From CAVSWT01 sp963782985 (GTDB taxonomy: Bacteria; Bacteroidota; Ignavibacteria; Ignavibacteriales; Ignavibacteriaceae): DNA of 64,000 bases. The translations under genes and the position numbers were made by a program. The stretch covers positions 62,001 to 126,000 of the forward strand of contig CAWALU010000003.1 of NCBI GenBank assembly GCA_963782985.1, given 5' to 3'. The notes beneath the pieces are model-generated. The model did not search any database and was not told the origin of the DNA. It was given only the letters and a program-made list of their open reading frames with translations. Each line of letters begins with the position of its first letter. Positions within the stretch are counted from its first letter, which is position 1. Positions 26,576 to 35,439 of this stretch are shown one piece after another.

Positions 26576-28648
26576 ATGAAAACTCTGGTCATTTGCTCAC
26601 TTTTCTTTTTCGCATCGGGAGTTATTTTAGCCTCCCAAAACAAAGAGTCAAAAACTGATTCTACAAATCCCCTCTTTGTTAAATTTAACGAGGCGATTGA
26701 TTATTCCAATTTGACAAAAGAAAACATTAAAGATGCAACCGATGAAATAATTCAGAACGCTAAAAATGATTTGTCAAAAATTTACAACGTAAAAAAAGGC
26801 GACCGAACTTTTGAAAATACCATGCTTGCTTTAGACGATGCTTATAATGAAGTGAATAGCGTTTTTGGCGTTATTTATTTAATGGGAAATGTTTTGGTTG
26901 ACGATGAAGTAAGAGACCAGGCGAATGAAAGTATTTCTACTTTTCAGAAATTTTTAACTGACGTGGGACTGGATGAAAATTTATATCAGGCGGTAAAAGA
27001 TTATTCTTTAACTGATGAAGCTAAAAATTTATCCGGTTATAAAAAGAAGTTTGTTGGAGAAACCGTCCGCGATTTTGAGCGAAATGGTTTTGCTTTATCA
27101 AAAGAAAAAAGAGAAGAATTAAAAATTCTTCAAAATAAAATATCGGATATTTCTTTAGAGTTTAGAAATAATATTGCGGAGTATAAGGACTCTTTAATTG
27201 TTAATGAAGATGAAATTAAAGGTCTGCCGGATGATTACAAAAACGCCAGCAGAACCGCTGATGGAAATTATAAAATTGATCTTTCTTATCCTTCCTATCA
27301 GCCGTTTATGAAATACGCTGAATCAGAACAAGCGCGCAAAGAATTATATATTAAATACAATAACAGATCTGCAAATAAAAATCTTGATCTGCTGAAAGAT
27401 GTGCTTATTGAAAGACAAAAAATGGCGGAGCTGCTGGGTTACAAAACTTATGCGGAATACCGCGTGGCTGATAGAATGGCAAAAACTCCCGAAGCAGTTT
27501 GGAATTTTGAAAATAGTCTTACAGAAAAATTACAAGCAAAAGCAAAGCAGGATTATAATGAATTGGTTGAAACTAAAAAACAATATTTAAATGATAATTC
27601 TGTTTCTGTTATACAACCCTGGGAAGCTTCATTTTATAACAATATTCTTTTAAAACAGAAATATGATTTAGATCAGAATAAATTGAAAGAATATTTTGAA
27701 ATGAATAACGTGCTTGACGGTTTGTTTCAAATTTCACAGCATTTATTCGGAGTAACTTTTGAAGAAATTAAGGATGTAAAAGTTTGGCAAAAAGATGTTC
27801 GAGGATTTAATGTTATTCAAGATGGAAAAGTAATTTCCAGATTTTATTTAGATTTATTTCCAAGAGCAAATAAGTTTTCACACGCAGCTTGCTTTCCTAT
27901 GATTGCCGGCAAAGAAACTGAAAACGGTTATCAAATGCCCACCGCAACCTTGGTTTGTAATTTCCCCAAACCTACTGAAGAAGTTCCTTCATTAATGCCG
28001 CAAAGAGATGTTGAAACTTTCTTTCATGAATTTGGTCACGTATTACATAATGTTTTAACTCAGTCAAAATTATCTTCATATTCCGGCACTTCAGTGGCGC
28101 GTGATTTTGTTGAAGCGCCCTCTCAGCTTTTTGAAAATTGGGTTTGGAATTATGACGCCTTAAAACTTTTTGCGAAGCATTATAAAACCGGCGAGGTAAT
28201 GCCTAAAGAACTATTTGATAAAATGTATGCGGCTAAAAATGTTGGTTCCGGCTTAGGAACTCTGCAGCAAGTTTTTTACGGAACGCTTGATTTTACTTAT
28301 CACGATAAATATAATCCATCCGGCGCTGAAACGACTACTGATATTGTTAAAAAATTACAAAACAATATTACTCTTTATCCTTATTTGCAAGGAACAAATT
28401 TTCAAGCTGCGTTTGGACATTTGATGGGATACTCCGCAGGCTACTATGGATATTTGTGGTCTTTAGTGTATGCTCAAGATATGTTTTCTGTTTTTGAAAA
28501 GAATGGAATAATGAATGAAGAAATTGGAAAGCGTTATAGAGATGTAATTCTTTCACAGGGCGGCAGTAAAAAGGAAATTGATATGGTTAGAGAATTTTTA
28601 GGAAGAGAGCCGAACGATGAAGCATTTTTAAAATCATTAGGATTATAG
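26576..28648 (+). CDS. M3 family zinc oligopeptidase, exported
   Basis: A 690-residue metallopeptidase of the thimet oligopeptidase/peptidyl-dipeptidase (M3A) family, which cleaves short peptides. A signal peptide is present (residues 1-20, ending ILAS), so it probably acts in the periplasm. The zinc motif is HEFGH at residues 484-488 (FFHEFGHVLHNVL), and the third ligand Glu is expected in FVEAPSQLFENWVWN. The C-terminal GHLMGYSAGYYGYLWSLVYA is a substrate-site signature of the family. Length and order match full-length family members. A strong terminator follows. Confidence 0.93.
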   Translation: MKTLVICSLFFFASGVILASQNKESKTDSTNPLFVKFNEAIDYSNLTKENIKDATDEIIQNAKNDLSKIYNVKKGDRTFENTMLALDDAYNEVNSVFGVIYLMGNVLVDDEVRDQANESISTFQKFLTDVGLDENLYQAVKDYSLTDEAKNLSGYKKKFVGETVRDFERNGFALSKEKREELKILQNKISDISLEFRNNIAEYKDSLIVNEDEIKGLPDDYKNASRTADGNYKIDLSYPSYQPFMKYAESEQARKELYIKYNNRSANKNLDLLKDVLIERQKMAELLGYKTYAEYRVADRMAKTPEAVWNFENSLTEKLQAKAKQDYNELVETKKQYLNDNSVSVIQPWEASFYNNILLKQKYDLDQNKLKEYFEMNNVLDGLFQISQHLFGVTFEEIKDVKVWQKDVRGFNVIQDGKVISRFYLDLFPRANKFSHAACFPMIAGKETENGYQMPTATLVCNFPKPTEEVPSLMPQRDVETFFHEFGHVLHNVLTQSKLSSYSGTSVARDFVEAPSQLFENWVWNYDALKLFAKHYKTGEVMPKELFDKMYAAKNVGSGLGTLQQVFYGTLDFTYHDKYNPSGAETTTDIVKKLQNNITLYPYLQGTNFQAAFGHLMGYSAGYYGYLWSLVYAQDMFSVFEKNGIMNEEIGKRYRDVILSQGGSKKEIDMVREFLGREPNDEAFLKSLGL

Positions 28649-28668
28649 TTTAGGATATTTAAAAAAAT

Positions 28669-28706
28669 AAAACCCGGCTACAATTTTTTTGAAGCCGGGT
28701 TTTTTA
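28669..28706. terminator. bidirectional terminator between convergent genes
   Basis: Stem AACCCGGCT / AGCCGGGTT flanked by A- and T-runs on both sides. It serves the M3 peptidase on the plus strand and the SnoaL-like gene on the minus strand. Confidence 0.9.
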
Positions 28707-28724
28707 TTCTATTCTCAAATCGAT

Positions 28725-29252
28725 CTAATTCATATCATCATTTTTTTCTTCTTCCATTTTTCCATTATCCATCCAGGGATTCTGATCTGAGTTCCAAGTT
28801 TCAGCTTTAACTTTTAATGAGCCGTCTTTTTGTTTTTCATAAACGGTCATATACTTTCCGTTATCTTTAACCGGCTCATTCATTCCCTTCATGTTCATAG
28901 TTATATCATAAGTTCCAATTTCAACTACTAGATCGCCGCTTCCAAATACATTCATAGTGTTAAGTTTAAAATTTGTAATTTTAGTGCCAGACTTGGCTCC
29001 ATTCTCCATTCCTATTTTAATATCGCCTTTTCCCTTTTTCATTTTTTCATAGCTCGGCATTGAGATAGCATCGTCGGCATACATTGCCATCATTTTATCC
29101 GTCTTCCCTTCCATCATGTCTTTTTCATAATCCGCATTCATTTTTTGTAATTTACTTTTCATTTCCGGCATATCTTTTACTTGCGCAGATATACTCGCCG
29201 TAAAAAACAAACATAATAAAAATGCAACAACAGTTAATTGAACAGCTTTCAT
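28725..29252 (-). CDS. exported SnoaL-like/DUF4440 (NTF2-fold) protein
   Basis: A 175-residue protein with a signal peptide (residues 1-23, ending ISAQ). The mature part follows the NTF2-like pattern of DUF4440 proteins: a long N-terminal helix (MKSKLQKMNADYEKDMMEG), MMAMYADDAISMPSYEKMKK, strands with SGDLVVEIGTYDITMNM, and a final DGSLKVKAETWNSDQNP strand. It is rich in Met and Lys and ends in an acidic tail. Substrate or partner unknown; the fold often binds small hydrophobic molecules. A ribosome site (AGGAGG) lies before the ATG. Confidence 0.8.
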   Translation of the reverse strand: MKAVQLTVVAFLLCLFFTASISAQVKDMPEMKSKLQKMNADYEKDMMEGKTDKMMAMYADDAISMPSYEKMKKGKGDIKIGMENGAKSGTKITNFKLNTMNVFGSGDLVVEIGTYDITMNMKGMNEPVKDNGKYMTVYEKQKDGSLKVKAETWNSDQNPWMDNGKMEEEKNDDMN

Positions 29253-29620
29253 AGAATCCTCCTTGTGATTATTTAAGATATATATTTACGAAAATTTTTT
29301 AGCAGTTTTAAGATTTAAATAGAAATGAAAAACTTTTTTCAAAACTTAAATGGATAGCGAAATAAACATACACGTAATTTTTTATTGAAGTGTGATTTAG
29401 AACAAAGCAGGGTTTTTCTTTTTTTAGATGAAATTTTTTTTATATATTTTTTGTTCACTCATTAAGACTAAGCAAGATATTAAAAGATTTAGTCTGTTTA
29501 AAATTTGGAGAGAGCAACCTAACATTTTCAAAAAATTAACAGAGCTTCCTTTATGTGTCAATCATAATCAAGCTAAGAGACGGGTTCTTTAGCCCGTCTT
29601 CTTTTTAGGAAAATGTAAAT
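29253..29620. other. intergenic region with an orphan plus-strand terminator
   Basis: 368 bases between the start of the SnoaL-like gene and the stop of the TolC-like gene, both on the minus strand. No coding frame is convincing on either strand. It holds a terminator-like hairpin that reads best on the plus strand although no plus-strand gene precedes it. Confidence 0.5.
29576..29606. terminator. rho-independent terminator hairpin
   Basis: Stem AGACGGG / CCCGTCT with an 8-base loop; the plus strand continues TCTTTTT. On the minus strand it follows the TolC-like stop by about 15 bases, but the T-run there is poor. It may serve the efflux operon, or end an unannotated plus-strand RNA. Confidence 0.65.
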
Positions 29621-31057
29621 TCAATTTACTTCAAAATCGAGAAAAGTTTTTCTCGTCAAATCAGCCAATGCAATCTTATAATCAATCAATGCGTTAAGAC
29701 TGCTAATTTTTGCATCCGTCAATCTCAATTGCATTTGGGAAAGATCAAAGCTCGTAATTGTTCCAGCTTCAAATCTTTTTAAAGTTATGTCATAACTTTT
29801 CTGAGCGAGCTCAACGCTTTTGCTTAAAACATCAACTCTGGCTTTGGCTGATTTAATTTTATTTACCAATGCAATAATTTCTTTTTTAACAACATCTTTT
29901 TGATTGGCGAAGGTAAGCCCAATCAATTTATGTTGAGCTTCAGCCGCTTCAACTTCCCTTCTATTTTTCCCCCAATCAAATACCGGAACATTTACAGTAA
30001 AAATAACGCTGCGGTCTTCAGCAAAATCATGAAATATCTCTTGAAACTTTCTATCAACTTTATTCACTCCAAAATTTGCCTGCAGCAAAGCGGAAATATT
30101 TCCACGCGAATCTACTTCGTCAATATTTAAATTACTTAATTCAATATCGGCGTCAAGATTTGAAATATCGGTATTGTTTTTTAACGCGGATTCGATAGCG
30201 AGATTTTCATCAACGTCAATTGGATTATAATCAAGCTCAGCCGAAACATCTATATTTTCATCAAGCGAAAGCCCGATTAGCAATTTAAAATTATCCTTTA
30301 TGTCCATAAAATTTTGCTCTGAATTCAAAAGTTCATTATTGCTTGAGGCTAAATCCACTTCCAATTGCATAGCTTCGACTTCGGCAATTAAACCGGCTTT
30401 AAATTTATTTAGCGCTGTGTTGTATGATATTTCTGTCTGCTTAACTTTTTCTTTTGATATTTCAACATTTTTTTTTGATTGAAATAATCTGTAAAAAGAT
30501 GAAGTTACATCGTAAACAATTTCCTTTTCTGCGCGCGTATAATTTCTTTCAGATTTTTCAAGATTTATTTCGGCTTTTTTCAAACTCGCTTCTTGATTGT
30601 TAAAAGTAAACAGCGGCTGAACAAGTCTTAAACTTAAATTTGAATAATAATCAATCGGTTCAACCTCGGCGGTAAATTGATTTCTTCTCCATAAAGATCC
30701 GACTAAAGAAAAAGTTCCGTTTGAAAAAATTATAGGCTGGTTAAAAAATATTCTTCCTTGAAAAGTTGTAAAACCAATTTTATAAAATTGCTCAGTTCCC
30801 GTTTGGGTATTGAATTGATTGGATAATGTTTGCGAATAGTTGGGTACATCAAATTGCAGATTGACATTACTTAGTAAACCACGCTGAACTGCTTCGAGTG
30901 TTTTTTGAGAACTCTCCAAAGAATATTCCGCTGATTTTATTCTATAACTTTTATCAAGCGCAATAGATAATGCATCTTCCAGCGTTAAAATTTTTTGAGC
31001 AAAAGTATAAGCGTTGAATAAAAAAAGAATTAAAAAAAATTGAGAAATAATTTTCAT
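29621..31057 (-). CDS. TolC-family outer-membrane efflux protein
   Basis: A 478-residue outer-membrane channel of the TolC/OMF family. Signal peptide residues 1-20 (ending YTFAQ), then two structurally related halves with long helices. The first half has LTLEDALSIALDKSYRIKSA and YDVTSSFYRLFQSKKNVEIS; the second has NLAIESALKNNTDISNLDAD and KSYDITLKRFEAGTITSFDL followed by ALIDYKIALADLTR, the classic OMF ending. It is the last gene of a putative three-gene efflux operon with an adaptor and a MacB-like permease. The substrate is unknown. Confidence 0.92.
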   Translation of the reverse strand: MKIISQFFLILFLFNAYTFAQKILTLEDALSIALDKSYRIKSAEYSLESSQKTLEAVQRGLLSNVNLQFDVPNYSQTLSNQFNTQTGTEQFYKIGFTTFQGRIFFNQPIIFSNGTFSLVGSLWRRNQFTAEVEPIDYYSNLSLRLVQPLFTFNNQEASLKKAEINLEKSERNYTRAEKEIVYDVTSSFYRLFQSKKNVEISKEKVKQTEISYNTALNKFKAGLIAEVEAMQLEVDLASSNNELLNSEQNFMDIKDNFKLLIGLSLDENIDVSAELDYNPIDVDENLAIESALKNNTDISNLDADIELSNLNIDEVDSRGNISALLQANFGVNKVDRKFQEIFHDFAEDRSVIFTVNVPVFDWGKNRREVEAAEAQHKLIGLTFANQKDVVKKEIIALVNKIKSAKARVDVLSKSVELAQKSYDITLKRFEAGTITSFDLSQMQLRLTDAKISSLNALIDYKIALADLTRKTFLDFEVN

Positions 31058-31087
31058 ATTTATTTTGAGAAAATATTTATAACATTT

Positions 31088-32383
31088 TTATTCATATCGA
31101 AGAGACTCAATAGGGTTTTTGTCTGCCGCTTGCTTGGCGGGATAAATTCCAAAAATTAATCCCGTAGCAACCGAAACAAAGAAAGCCAGAAAAACTGAGA
31201 ATGGAGAAATGATAGTTTTCCATTCTGCATAAGTTGTTATTAAAGACGTTAAAATAAAACCCAATACAATTCCTGTAATGCCTCCGGCTATGCTTATTGT
31301 TAAAGCTTCATAAACAAATTGAGATAAGATGTCCATTCGAGTAGCTCCCACCGCGCGCCTAACGCCAATCTCCCGCGTTCTTTCCATAATATTTGCCAGC
31401 ATAATATTCATAATTCCAATTCCGCCAACGAGGAGGGAAATGCCGGCAATAGCGCCCATAACTATGTTAAATATTCTTTGTGTTTTTTGCTTTTGTTGTA
31501 GAAGCTGTTCGGGTAAAATTATTTCATAATCCTTCACATTATAATGCCGTCTCTTTAAAATTCGAGAAATTAAATCTGCCGCTTCCCTTAACTGCTCAGG
31601 ACTTTTTACTTTCACAGTAAACTGGTTAACAGAATTTCTATCTATTACGTTAGCATTATTATTATTATTATTTCCCCATTGATTAGAATTATCATTGTTT
31701 GATGATTCCTTAATTCCAATTTTATACATCATTGTAGTAAATGGAATATAAATATCTTGATTGAAATCTCTCAAGCTAATTCCCTGCGATCCGGTTGTGG
31801 ATACATTTTTGGCCGAAGCGGAACCGACAATTTCAAACCAAAGATCTCCTATTTTTATTTTTTTCCCGATAGGATTTTCAAATTTAAAAAGCTGCTCCTT
31901 TATCCCTGAACCAATCACACAAACATTAGCATAATTTTCAGAATGAAATTCATTAAATGGAAAACCTAATTCCATTCTTGTATTAAAAGTTTTAAAATAT
32001 TCTACGGTAGTTCCAATTAAAGTGGTTTGAAGAATTTGCGATTTATATGTTACCGCGGATTTAATTTCAAGCTGCGGCGTAATAAAATCCACAAAAGGAT
32101 TTAACTCCTTAATAGCCTTAGCGTCATTTAAAGTAAGACCAGTAGAAAATGATTTATTTTCGCTTGCGATATTTTCGGCGACTGTAACTTTTGTAATTAT
32201 AATATTATTTGTACCCATCAATTCAATCTGCTGCAACGCTTCTTGCCTTGCGCCCTCGCCAATTGAAAGCATTGCAATTACGGCTGCGACTCCAAAAACA
32301 ATTCCGAGCATTGTAAGCAGCGCCCTCGTCTTGTTGGCTTGCAATCCTTTTAAACCAATTTTAAATGATTCGTAATTATTCAT
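31088..32383 (-). CDS. MacB-like ABC transporter permease (FtsX family)
   Basis: A 431-residue inner-membrane protein: MacB core without an ATPase domain. One N-terminal membrane helix (LLTMLGIVFGVAAVIAMLSI) precedes a periplasmic domain of about 250 residues, then three helices at about 310-425 form the FtsX domain, with the MERTREIGVRRAVGATRMDI loop that couples to an ATPase. A poly-Asn tract (GNNNNNNAN) interrupts the periplasmic part. The start overlaps the adaptor stop by 4 bp, and the TolC-like gene starts about 30 bp after. Normally a LolD/MacB-type ATPase gene is in such operons; none is seen here, so it must be supplied from elsewhere. Confidence 0.88.
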   Translation of the reverse strand: MNNYESFKIGLKGLQANKTRALLTMLGIVFGVAAVIAMLSIGEGARQEALQQIELMGTNNIIITKVTVAENIASENKSFSTGLTLNDAKAIKELNPFVDFITPQLEIKSAVTYKSQILQTTLIGTTVEYFKTFNTRMELGFPFNEFHSENYANVCVIGSGIKEQLFKFENPIGKKIKIGDLWFEIVGSASAKNVSTTGSQGISLRDFNQDIYIPFTTMMYKIGIKESSNNDNSNQWGNNNNNNANVIDRNSVNQFTVKVKSPEQLREAADLISRILKRRHYNVKDYEIILPEQLLQQKQKTQRIFNIVMGAIAGISLLVGGIGIMNIMLANIMERTREIGVRRAVGATRMDILSQFVYEALTISIAGGITGIVLGFILTSLITTYAEWKTIISPFSVFLAFFVSVATGLIFGIYPAKQAADKNPIESLRYE

Positions 32384-33765
32384 TTCTTTTCAGATGAGGG
32401 AAGAGTGGGAGTGGTTTCCCTGTTTTGATCTCCGGTATTTTCATCAATTTTTATTGTCGGGTCTCTTAAAGCAACAACATCTCCACTGGAAATTCCTTTC
32501 GAAATTATAATATAATTTTCACTCTTTTCTGCTGTTTCCACGGCTTGTTCATCAAAGCCGGAACCATTTTTTAAGTAAACAATTTTCTTTCCGTCTTTTT
32601 CAAAAACAGATTCCTGCGGAACAAACAAAACATTTGGAATTTCATTAATAATCATTTTGTTGCTCGTAGTCATTCCCGGTTTTAAAATTTCCGACTGCGA
32701 GTGAATAGCAACTGCAATTTCAAAAACCTTTATAGTTGAATTATTGCTTTTAGTTTTTCCCAGAGAGGCAACGGAAGTAATTTCACCTTCAAAGCTGCTG
32801 TCTTGAAAAGCATCAAGCTTAACAATTACTTTTAAATCTTTTTTAATTCTGCTAACGTCAACTTCATTTACAAAAGTTAAACTTTCCATAGTGGAAAGAT
32901 CGGGCAAGCTGACGAGCGTCATCCCGGGCCAGGGCGTATCGCCCACCGTTATTTTTCTACCGGTGCTCCAATTTGTTTCATAAACCACCAAACCTTCTGT
33001 GGGAGCGGTTAGCGTGAGCATTTCCAAATCTCTTTTTGCTCTTTCCAAATCAGATCTTTTTTGTCTTACATCTATTTCCACTTTATTTGATTCTGAACGA
33101 TTTACAATTTTTTGCGATTCTAATTCCTGATTTGCTTTTTTATAATTTAATTCATTTCTCTGATGTTCTAATTTTGCTTCCTGCTGTTTTATTTCAGCTT
33201 CAAATTTTATTTGCTCCAGCTTAAGTTTTGAAAGTTCAAATGATAGTTCGGCGCTTTTTAAATCCGATTCAAGTCTCGTCATTTGAGATTTTTGATTGGC
33301 ATTTAATTTTTCTTTTTCAGATAAAGCAATTTCTAATTTAGCTTCCGCCTCCTTTAAATTGTTTATTGCTTCGGTGGGATCAAACTTGGCTACTACGGCG
33401 CCGGCTTTTATATAATTCCCCTCCGGTTCCAAAAAAACTATTTTCAGATTACCTCTAATTCGGGGAGTGGAAATTGATATTGAATTTTTAGCGCGCAACT
33501 CGCCGCTTTCAGTAATTGAAACAAGAAATTTATCTTTTTTAACTTTGTACAAAGGAATGGTAGTTTCTGCGGATCCCATTGACGTAAGAATTAAAATAAT
33601 AATTAGCGCAGCAGCAGCGGATAAAATTAAAATAGCTTTTTTGTTTTTTTTATAAAAAGGCAAATATGAAGTCGATGCTTTACGAGAAAATTCCGCCCTG
33701 TATTTTGAAATTTTATTTTTAAATGAATTTCTTTTAAAATTTACATCTAAAGATTCTTTATCCAT
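32380..33765 (-). CDS. MacA/HlyD-type periplasmic adaptor protein
   Basis: A 461-residue membrane-fusion protein. A basic N-terminal tail of about 45 residues precedes one membrane anchor (AILILSAAAALIIILILTSM). A lipoyl-like strand block follows (ISISTPRIRGNLKIVFLEPE, GNYIKAGAVVAKFDP), then a long coiled-coil hairpin (about 125-235), a second lipoyl half (LTLTAPTEGLVVYE) and the beta-barrel with LKPGMTTSNKMIINEIPNVL. It links the MacB-like permease, whose gene overlaps its stop by 4 bp, to the TolC-like channel. First gene of the operon. Confidence 0.92.
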   Translation of the reverse strand: MDKESLDVNFKRNSFKNKISKYRAEFSRKASTSYLPFYKKNKKAILILSAAAALIIILILTSMGSAETTIPLYKVKKDKFLVSITESGELRAKNSISISTPRIRGNLKIVFLEPEGNYIKAGAVVAKFDPTEAINNLKEAEAKLEIALSEKEKLNANQKSQMTRLESDLKSAELSFELSKLKLEQIKFEAEIKQQEAKLEHQRNELNYKKANQELESQKIVNRSESNKVEIDVRQKRSDLERAKRDLEMLTLTAPTEGLVVYETNWSTGRKITVGDTPWPGMTLVSLPDLSTMESLTFVNEVDVSRIKKDLKVIVKLDAFQDSSFEGEITSVASLGKTKSNNSTIKVFEIAVAIHSQSEILKPGMTTSNKMIINEIPNVLFVPQESVFEKDGKKIVYLKNGSGFDEQAVETAEKSENYIIISKGISSGDVVALRDPTIKIDENTGDQNRETTPTLPSSEKK

Positions 33766-33902
33766 TATTTCACTTTCCCATTTTTAAATAGTGAAATTCC
33801 CCATTGCCGTTTCAATTATAGAGAATTACTTCTTAAAATAAAATGCAAAATTATAAAAAATAAATTAAAGATTGGCGGGGAGGATGGAAGCAATGGATAT
33901 TC

Positions 33903-33942
33903 AAAAAAAAACCAGGATTAATATTGATTTATTAATCCTGGT
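33903..33942 (-). terminator. strong terminator after the T9SS-cargo remnant
   Basis: A perfect 12-bp inverted repeat, ACCAGGATTAAT / ATTAATCCTGGT with an 8-base loop, followed on the minus strand by nine T. It lies downstream of the sorting-domain remnant and about 140 bp upstream of the adaptor gene. Confidence 0.9.
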
Positions 33943-33983
33943 AAGACTATATATAACTATTTATAACTTGAAATAATTTGTAA

Positions 33984-35436
33984 TTATTTCAAAAGCATCA
34001 TCTTCTTAATAGAACTAAATTTGCCGGCATTTATTCTGAAAATGTATATGCCGGTTGCAACTTGTTGGTTGTTGTCGTTTTTACCGCTCCATAGGACCGA
34101 ATAAAATCCTGCTTCCTTTACCTCATTTACTAAGGTTGCAATTTTTTCCCCGATTGAACTATAAACCTCCAAAGTTACGCGGGTTTGTTCAGGAATTTGG
34201 AATTTAATAGTTGTAGTCGGATTAAAAGGATTAGGATAATTTTGCGATAAAGCAAAAACCATAGGCACAGCAGTAATTTCAACTACATCCGAATATGCGA
34301 ATGTTCCGTCAAAATCTATCTGCTTTAATCTGTAATAGAATTTACCGCCGGTTAAAGTTTTATCAGTATAAGAATAGGACTTTTTTTCTGTAGTAGTTCC
34401 CCAGCCTTTACTACTCCTATTTTCTCGAATTTCTTTTTATCGACGCTTCTTTCTATATCATAGCCTGAATTGTTAGTTTCAGTGGCGGTCGCCCATCTTA
34501 ATGTAACTACATTTTCTTCGCTGCTTGCTGAAAATGAAGTAAGCTCAACAGGAACCGATTTTTCTTAAATTTTAAGATCATCAATTGCCCAGCCCCATCC
34601 GTTTGCAGCGCCGTAGACAAATAATCTAAACCTTATTAAGATATTATCGCCTGCGCTAAATGTATTTAATATGTTGATTGAGCGCGTTGCAAAAATAGAT
34701 GAAACGCCTGGCTGACCGCCGCTAAAAGCTCCTAACCAGGCTGCGTCTTCTTTTGCGTCGTATCCGGGCAGTAAAGCTTTCCAGGTAATTCCATCATTGG
34801 TAGCTTCCACAATTCCATAATCCCAGAAATTAGCGTCTCCATATACAGTGCCGGGATCCCCAGGTGGCGGCAACAGTTATCGGAACCAGCAATTGATAAA
34901 TCAAATTAGAATTATTGCTGTAAGGATGATTTGAATGAATTGCAGGATCTAAAAATCCGGTAGGCGTAGTAATTGAAAATCCGTTTCCGTTGAAATCATT
35001 TGACGGAGAATCAAAGTTATTTAATTAATAAACCTGTGGAGCAGCAAGAACTTTACATCTGCTTTTCTTAGCGAAGATTTATAAACCATGCTGTTTTTAT
35101 ATGAATAGATCTGTACGGTATCTGTTCCAGCGGCAAGTACCGAATATTTTATTAAAGTATCTTGAGCCGCCGCATTTGAGCTAATCATTGCAGCAACATC
35201 GCCGTTCAAAATAACTTTAGTAGAGTCGTAAGGTGAAACGAAGATCAACCGGTATATTTAAAAATCCATCGGGTCCTTGAGCCATCGGATTTAAACGAGG
35301 ACTTAAGGTAACAACTGGCGGCATATAGCCAGATAACTCGACAAAACTTTTGCACATTTCAAAATAAACTTTCAATTCTGCGACGGCAAGTAAAGTCGGA
35401 AGCTCTTTACCGAATTAGATAATGATGATTAGTTTA
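33984..35436 (-). pseudogene. decayed type IX-secreted surface protein with C-terminal sorting domain
   Basis: Successive frames on the minus strand give pieces of one protein in order. They are: LAVAELKVYFEMCKSF and TLSPRLNPMAQGPDG (before about 35235); YDSTKVILNGDVAAMI and IKYSVLAAGTDTVQIYSYKN; NNFDSPSNDFNGNGFSI and HPYSNNSNLIYQLLVP; GDPGTVYGDANFWDYGIVEA and GWGWAIDDLKI; VELTSFSASSEENVVTLRW; and finally SQNYPNPFNPTTTIKFQI with GIYIFRINAGKFSSIKKMML. The last is a type A T9SS sorting domain. At least five frameshifts or stops separate the pieces (near 35235, 35030, 34870, 34565 and 34400). The N-terminus is missing: the remnant starts just beyond the GH92 stop. The middle resembles jellyroll domains of exported proteases; the original activity cannot be told. 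Confidence 0.8.
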
Positions 35437-35439
35437 CCA

